This document shows, in pieces, positions 9,201 to 10,644 of a DNA stretch of 10,644 nt; positions within the stretch are counted from its first letter, which is position 1; every line of letters starts with the position of its first letter. Under the pieces are notes generated by a model. It made no database searches, had not been told where the DNA came from, and saw only the letters and a list, made by a program, of their open reading frames with translations. The position numbers and the translations under genes were made by a program. The stretch is taken from contig CAMPET010000001.1 of assembly GCA_946803715.1 (NCBI GenBank), positions 1,255,726 to 1,266,369 of the forward strand, given 5' to 3'. The DNA is from Beroe ovata (Eukaryota > Ctenophora > Nuda > Beroida > Beroidae).

Positions 9201-10644
9201 GCCCGCACACCGCGTTAATCACGACTTGTAGGATCCGCGCTAGGATGATGTAGATAGGGGCGAGGCAAATTGCTCGGATGATGAGCAATACTTCCTGCAA
9301 ACTGCTCACCAGGTAGGCATAGTTAGAGAACGTCTCCCTCCATTTCAACTTGGTCTTGCTACCACTTACCATGGTGGTGGTAACGGTGTGGTGAGAGAGA
9401 GAGGTGAGGAAAGCGGCGTGAAACTGGTAAAAGTGGTGGCTAGAGTAATTCTGTGCTTGCCGGGTGGTTTCGCATGCGGCGCCTCTCTGACCACGCCCTC
9501 CTATTCTCTCTCTGTATTGTGTTTCAGCAGATTGCCATTTTAATTGCACGGAAGCTTTTTCGTTGCAGTCTGCAATAGGTGCAATTACTTTCATCGTTTT
9601 TAATTATAGCAATTCCAAGTTTTGGTAAATTACTCCATTGTTCCACTGATTTGATGTTATTTCAAGAGAATTAATAAGAAACCTGGATCCCTGATAATTA
9701 TCAGGTAACCTGGATGACTCGTAATTAAGTGCAGCTACTGCGTTGTAGCTTTGATGATACAGCGAATTCAATGAAGCATTTCGAAAGCTTGTATAAGTAT
9801 AAAAGTGCTGATTGACAGAATGATTAAGAAATCAGGGAAGACCATTTCTATTAGCCTGATAATTCAAGACCTTTATCGTATTCTGCAGCAGTAGGTAGTC
9901 CGTAGTAAAGGTAGGGACTAAGCCGAAACCCGGAGTGTAAATTTTCCGATTCGACAATTTGTTGCAAAGTCAGAATAAAGTCAAGACTCGAGAAGTTCGA
10001 AAACACAACCTACCTTTCCTAGCCGTAGGACAAATGTGATGATAACTGTAACATTGCGCGAGACTTACTCCTTTTAGAGTTGATCAATGAAATCTCGTTC
10101 TGAGTAAAGATCGCTTGAAATGTATCGTCTCTGAATACAACTTCAGTGATTGTTTCAGGATTTGTGTATCAGTTTGAGCATACTCATTACTACTTTTCAT
10201 AGAGCCAATGGTTAATACTGGGGTCTGGGAATAGTAGTCATTGGTCATAAGGGATTGAGGGTAGATAGTAGGTGGAATGGGATATTTTATGAATTATGAG
10301 AAACATAACTGATCATATTATTCCCCCTAAGTCCTAACCACCCCGCTCTTTTGAGCTAAACATGACCAGTGTGTTATTCCATTTCAGTACATTGTGGCGT
10401 TTGCACGGCACACTGACGGCCAGGAAAACCACGCCGGACTCATTGTCACGTACGAGATTCCCCGGAAACGGTATTCGGACAAACAGCGTATGACCCGGTC
10501 CATGACAAAACCGCCCTCGTCCGCGCCCAAATTCAACAAGATCTCCATCCACGACGAGATGCCGATCAACATCGCCCGTTTCGGGCATCTCCCCTGGCAA
10601 GGAACAGTTATAGGCACGTGCTCAGGGAAGCTGTATCTGATGAG
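5072..10644 (+). CDS. AMBRA1: AMBRA1-like WD40 protein (autophagy / CUL4-DDB1 substrate receptor), 3' end beyond right edge
   Basis: AMBRA1 regulates BECN1-dependent autophagy and serves CUL4-DDB1 as a substrate receptor, for example for D-type cyclins. Exons: 5072-5196, 5333-5434, 5522-5720, 5804-5973, 6107-6240, 6489-6593, 6694-6960, 7064-7167, 7280-7350, 7471-7591 and 10388-10644; all phases agree, giving 551 codons without a stop. Diagnostic family resemblance: N-terminal EDK and VKLQD...AFSHDGTLVASTHADH, then GHARSP, ASGCLSGQVFLW, IGSIAFHP, ETERIRAVLFDPFGRYMVTAI, VQIWDF, SNVI, ISPDGTF and the last exon with INIARFG. The start is fixed by a TAG directly before the ATG and by an N-terminal length close to the vertebrate protein. 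The odd feature is a short disordered linker (about residues 215-370). The tenth intron contains a complete antisense gene. Confidence 0.85.
6353..6461. repeat. 15-bp perfect inverted repeat inside AMBRA1-like intron 5
   Basis: CAGCTGAAAGTCTAT (6353-6367) and its exact reverse complement (6447-6461) are separated by 79 nt. They lie in the 248-nt intron before linker exon 6. The pair could fold as a stem in the pre-mRNA or be the ends of a tiny (109-bp) element. No target-site duplication is visible. Confidence 0.8.
6489..6960 (+). other. AMBRA1: AMBRA1-like exons 6-7: disordered linker on two symmetric phase 1-1 exons
   Basis: Exon 6 is 6489-6593 (acceptor TCTTCCAG, donor GTTAGT; 105 nt). 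Exon 7 is 6694-6960 (acceptor TGTTTCCAG, donor GTAAGT; 267 nt). Both have lengths divisible by three and begin and end in phase 1. Exon 6 is basic and Ser/Asn-rich. Exon 7 is rich in Pro, Ser, Thr, Gln and His, contains a TQT motif at residues 326-328 (6834-6842) and ends with CTNC. Neither looks folded. They correspond in position to the long central region of vertebrate AMBRA1 but show no recognisable BECN1-binding sequence. Confidence 0.72.
7064..7591 (+). other. AMBRA1: AMBRA1-like exons 8-10: start of the C-terminal half-propeller
   Basis: Exon 8 is 7064-7167 (GAFNKNVVQIWDFEEDTLP...SNVITKSAIM), exon 9 is 7280-7350 (VTNVNLQISPDGTFVCLVEKEE) and exon 10 is 7471-7591 (SGATLFITVYSLSP...CISITPYNQ). 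They follow the order of vertebrate AMBRA1 after its linker: a QWWDF-type strand, a DIS.DG strand, an AVYSL strand and a VSLSP strand. Exon 9 must end at 7350 (GTAAG/GTGGGT) rather than at the stronger-looking GAA/GTAAGG, because exon 10 enters with one base of a split codon. The 120-nt intron between them is a multiple of three and has no in-frame stop. Confidence 0.82.
7366..7431. repeat. 16-bp direct repeat around a short palindrome in AMBRA1-like intron 9
   Basis: CTTTGCAAAGTTATTT occurs at 7366-7381 and 7416-7431. Between the copies lies ATCTCAT-AG-ATGAGAT (7383-7398). All of it is within the in-frame 120-nt intron. Confidence 0.8.
7866..9372 (-). CDS. Sulfotransferase-like P-loop protein with one N-terminal membrane segment, nested antisense gene
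   Basis: Probably a Golgi-type PAPS-dependent sulfotransferase, or a relative that has lost or changed activity; the acceptor is unknown. Exons 8897-9372 and 7866-8727 join in phase 2 (donor TTCAG/GTTAGT, acceptor CTCTCTCCCAG) across a 169-nt intron containing a poly-C run. The product has 445 residues. A hydrophobic helix lies at about 26-56 (EVLLIIRAICLAPIYIILAR). The 5'-PSB-like loop MNGRCGSTLA is at 177-186, followed by SEP at 200-202. A 3'-phosphate-binding-like segment YRAFRPTMMSYRK has R271, R274 and S279. The ATG at 9372 sits in ACCACCATGG, a full Kozak context. The frame stays open upstream to an ATG at 9594, but that stretch resembles no domain. The gene ends with TGA at 7866-7868. 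It resembles an uncharacterised invertebrate group of NGRCGSTL proteins. Confidence 0.78.
8728..8896 (-). other. Intron of the sulfotransferase-like gene with a poly-C run
   Basis: A 169-nt GT-AG intron. It contains C-rich DNA at about 8838-8861 interrupted by an N at 8853, so the assembly is uncertain in that tract. Confidence 0.8.
9680..9715. repeat. 16-bp perfect palindrome flanked by 9-bp direct repeats
   Basis: CCTGATAATTATCAGG at 9690-9705 is perfectly self-complementary. AACCTGGAT flanks it at 9680-9688 and 9707-9715. The half-site CCTGATAATT recurs at 9855-9864. It lies about 320 bp upstream of the sulfotransferase-like start, so it is a candidate regulatory site, but this is not shown. 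Confidence 0.75.
9898..10031. repeat. Imperfect inverted repeat in the large AMBRA1-like intron
   Basis: The left arm at 9898-9915 (GTCC...AAAGGTAGG) matches the reverse complement of the right arm at 10009-10031 (CCTACCTTT...GGAC), with a gap in the middle of the arms. It may be a short degraded inverted-repeat element. Confidence 0.45.
10388..10644 (+). other. AMBRA1: AMBRA1-like exon 11, running off the right edge
   Basis: Acceptor TTATTCCATTTCAG ends at 10387. Phase 0 joins CISITPYNQ to YIVAFARHTDGQENHAG. The exon is open for 85 codons plus 2 nt. It follows the vertebrate pattern of a strand ending in an R-rich loop (KRYSDKQRMTRSMTK), then 'H...INIARFG...G.VIGTCSGKLYL', comparable to the 'SINSARW...G..YGTNKGDL' region of AMBRA1. 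The minus-strand ORFs over this exon are shadows. It has higher GC content than exons 1-5. Confidence 0.8.

Larger units (their letters stand above)
7592..10387 (+). other. Intron 10 of the AMBRA1-like gene (2796 nt), hosting an antisense gene
   Basis: Donor CAG/GTGAGA at 7591-7597 and acceptor at 10387, both phase 0. The other nine introns are 83-248 nt, so this one is more than ten times longer. It contains the complete minus-strand sulfotransferase-like gene (7866-9372). The 7592-7865 stretch is G/T-rich at its start and non-coding. The 9373-10387 stretch should hold the promoter of the nested gene and carries the palindrome and inverted repeat listed separately. Confidence 0.8.

Noticed and set aside
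9373-9594. 74-residue N-terminal extension of the sulfotransferase-like protein from the ATG at 9594
   Set aside because: The frame is open, but there is no signal or domain, and the ATG at 9372 has a full Kozak context directly before a plausible type II membrane anchor. Not excluded without 5' RACE.
10334-10617. Two minus-strand ORFs near the right edge
   Set aside because: They are shadows of AMBRA1-like exon 11, which is supported by acceptor, phase and homology pattern.

Overview
This window looks like a draft contig from an invertebrate animal nuclear genome. Three protein genes can be assembled from phase-matched exons with GT/AG introns, and there are microsatellites, a MITE-like element and isolated N bases (4312, 8853). 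Most introns are short (about 80-250 nt), proteins are diverged from vertebrate relatives, and one gene lies nested in another. A compact-genome marine invertebrate such as a sponge is possible, but the sequence alone does not settle the phylum.

Layout: (1) 1-715 holds a CA microsatellite, CA-rich low-complexity DNA and short tandem repeats; no exon was recognised. (2) 716-3631, minus strand: the first three coding exons of a class V (ATP10-type) P4-ATPase lipid flippase, which continues beyond the left edge. (3) 3632-5071: a 1.44-kb head-to-head intergenic region carrying a GC-rich inverted-repeat element at about 4055-4630. (4) 5072-10644, plus strand: eleven exons of an AMBRA1-like WD40 protein, continuing beyond the right edge. 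(5) 7866-9372, minus strand: a two-exon sulfotransferase-like membrane protein, lying wholly inside the 2.8-kb tenth intron of the AMBRA1-like gene.

The most interesting result is the AMBRA1-like gene. The N-terminal half of the beta-propeller is encoded in exons 1-5 and the C-terminal half in exons 8-11. The linker between them is only about 155 residues, against several hundred in vertebrate AMBRA1. Most of that linker sits on two consecutive symmetric phase 1-1 exons, so skipping either or both would keep the frame and leave a linker of about 30 residues.

The three genes do not form one pathway. AMBRA1 acts in autophagy and as a CUL4-DDB1 substrate receptor, P4-ATPases keep membrane lipid asymmetry, and the nested gene resembles membrane-anchored sulfotransferases. 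No RNA genes, CRISPR arrays or transposase genes were seen.
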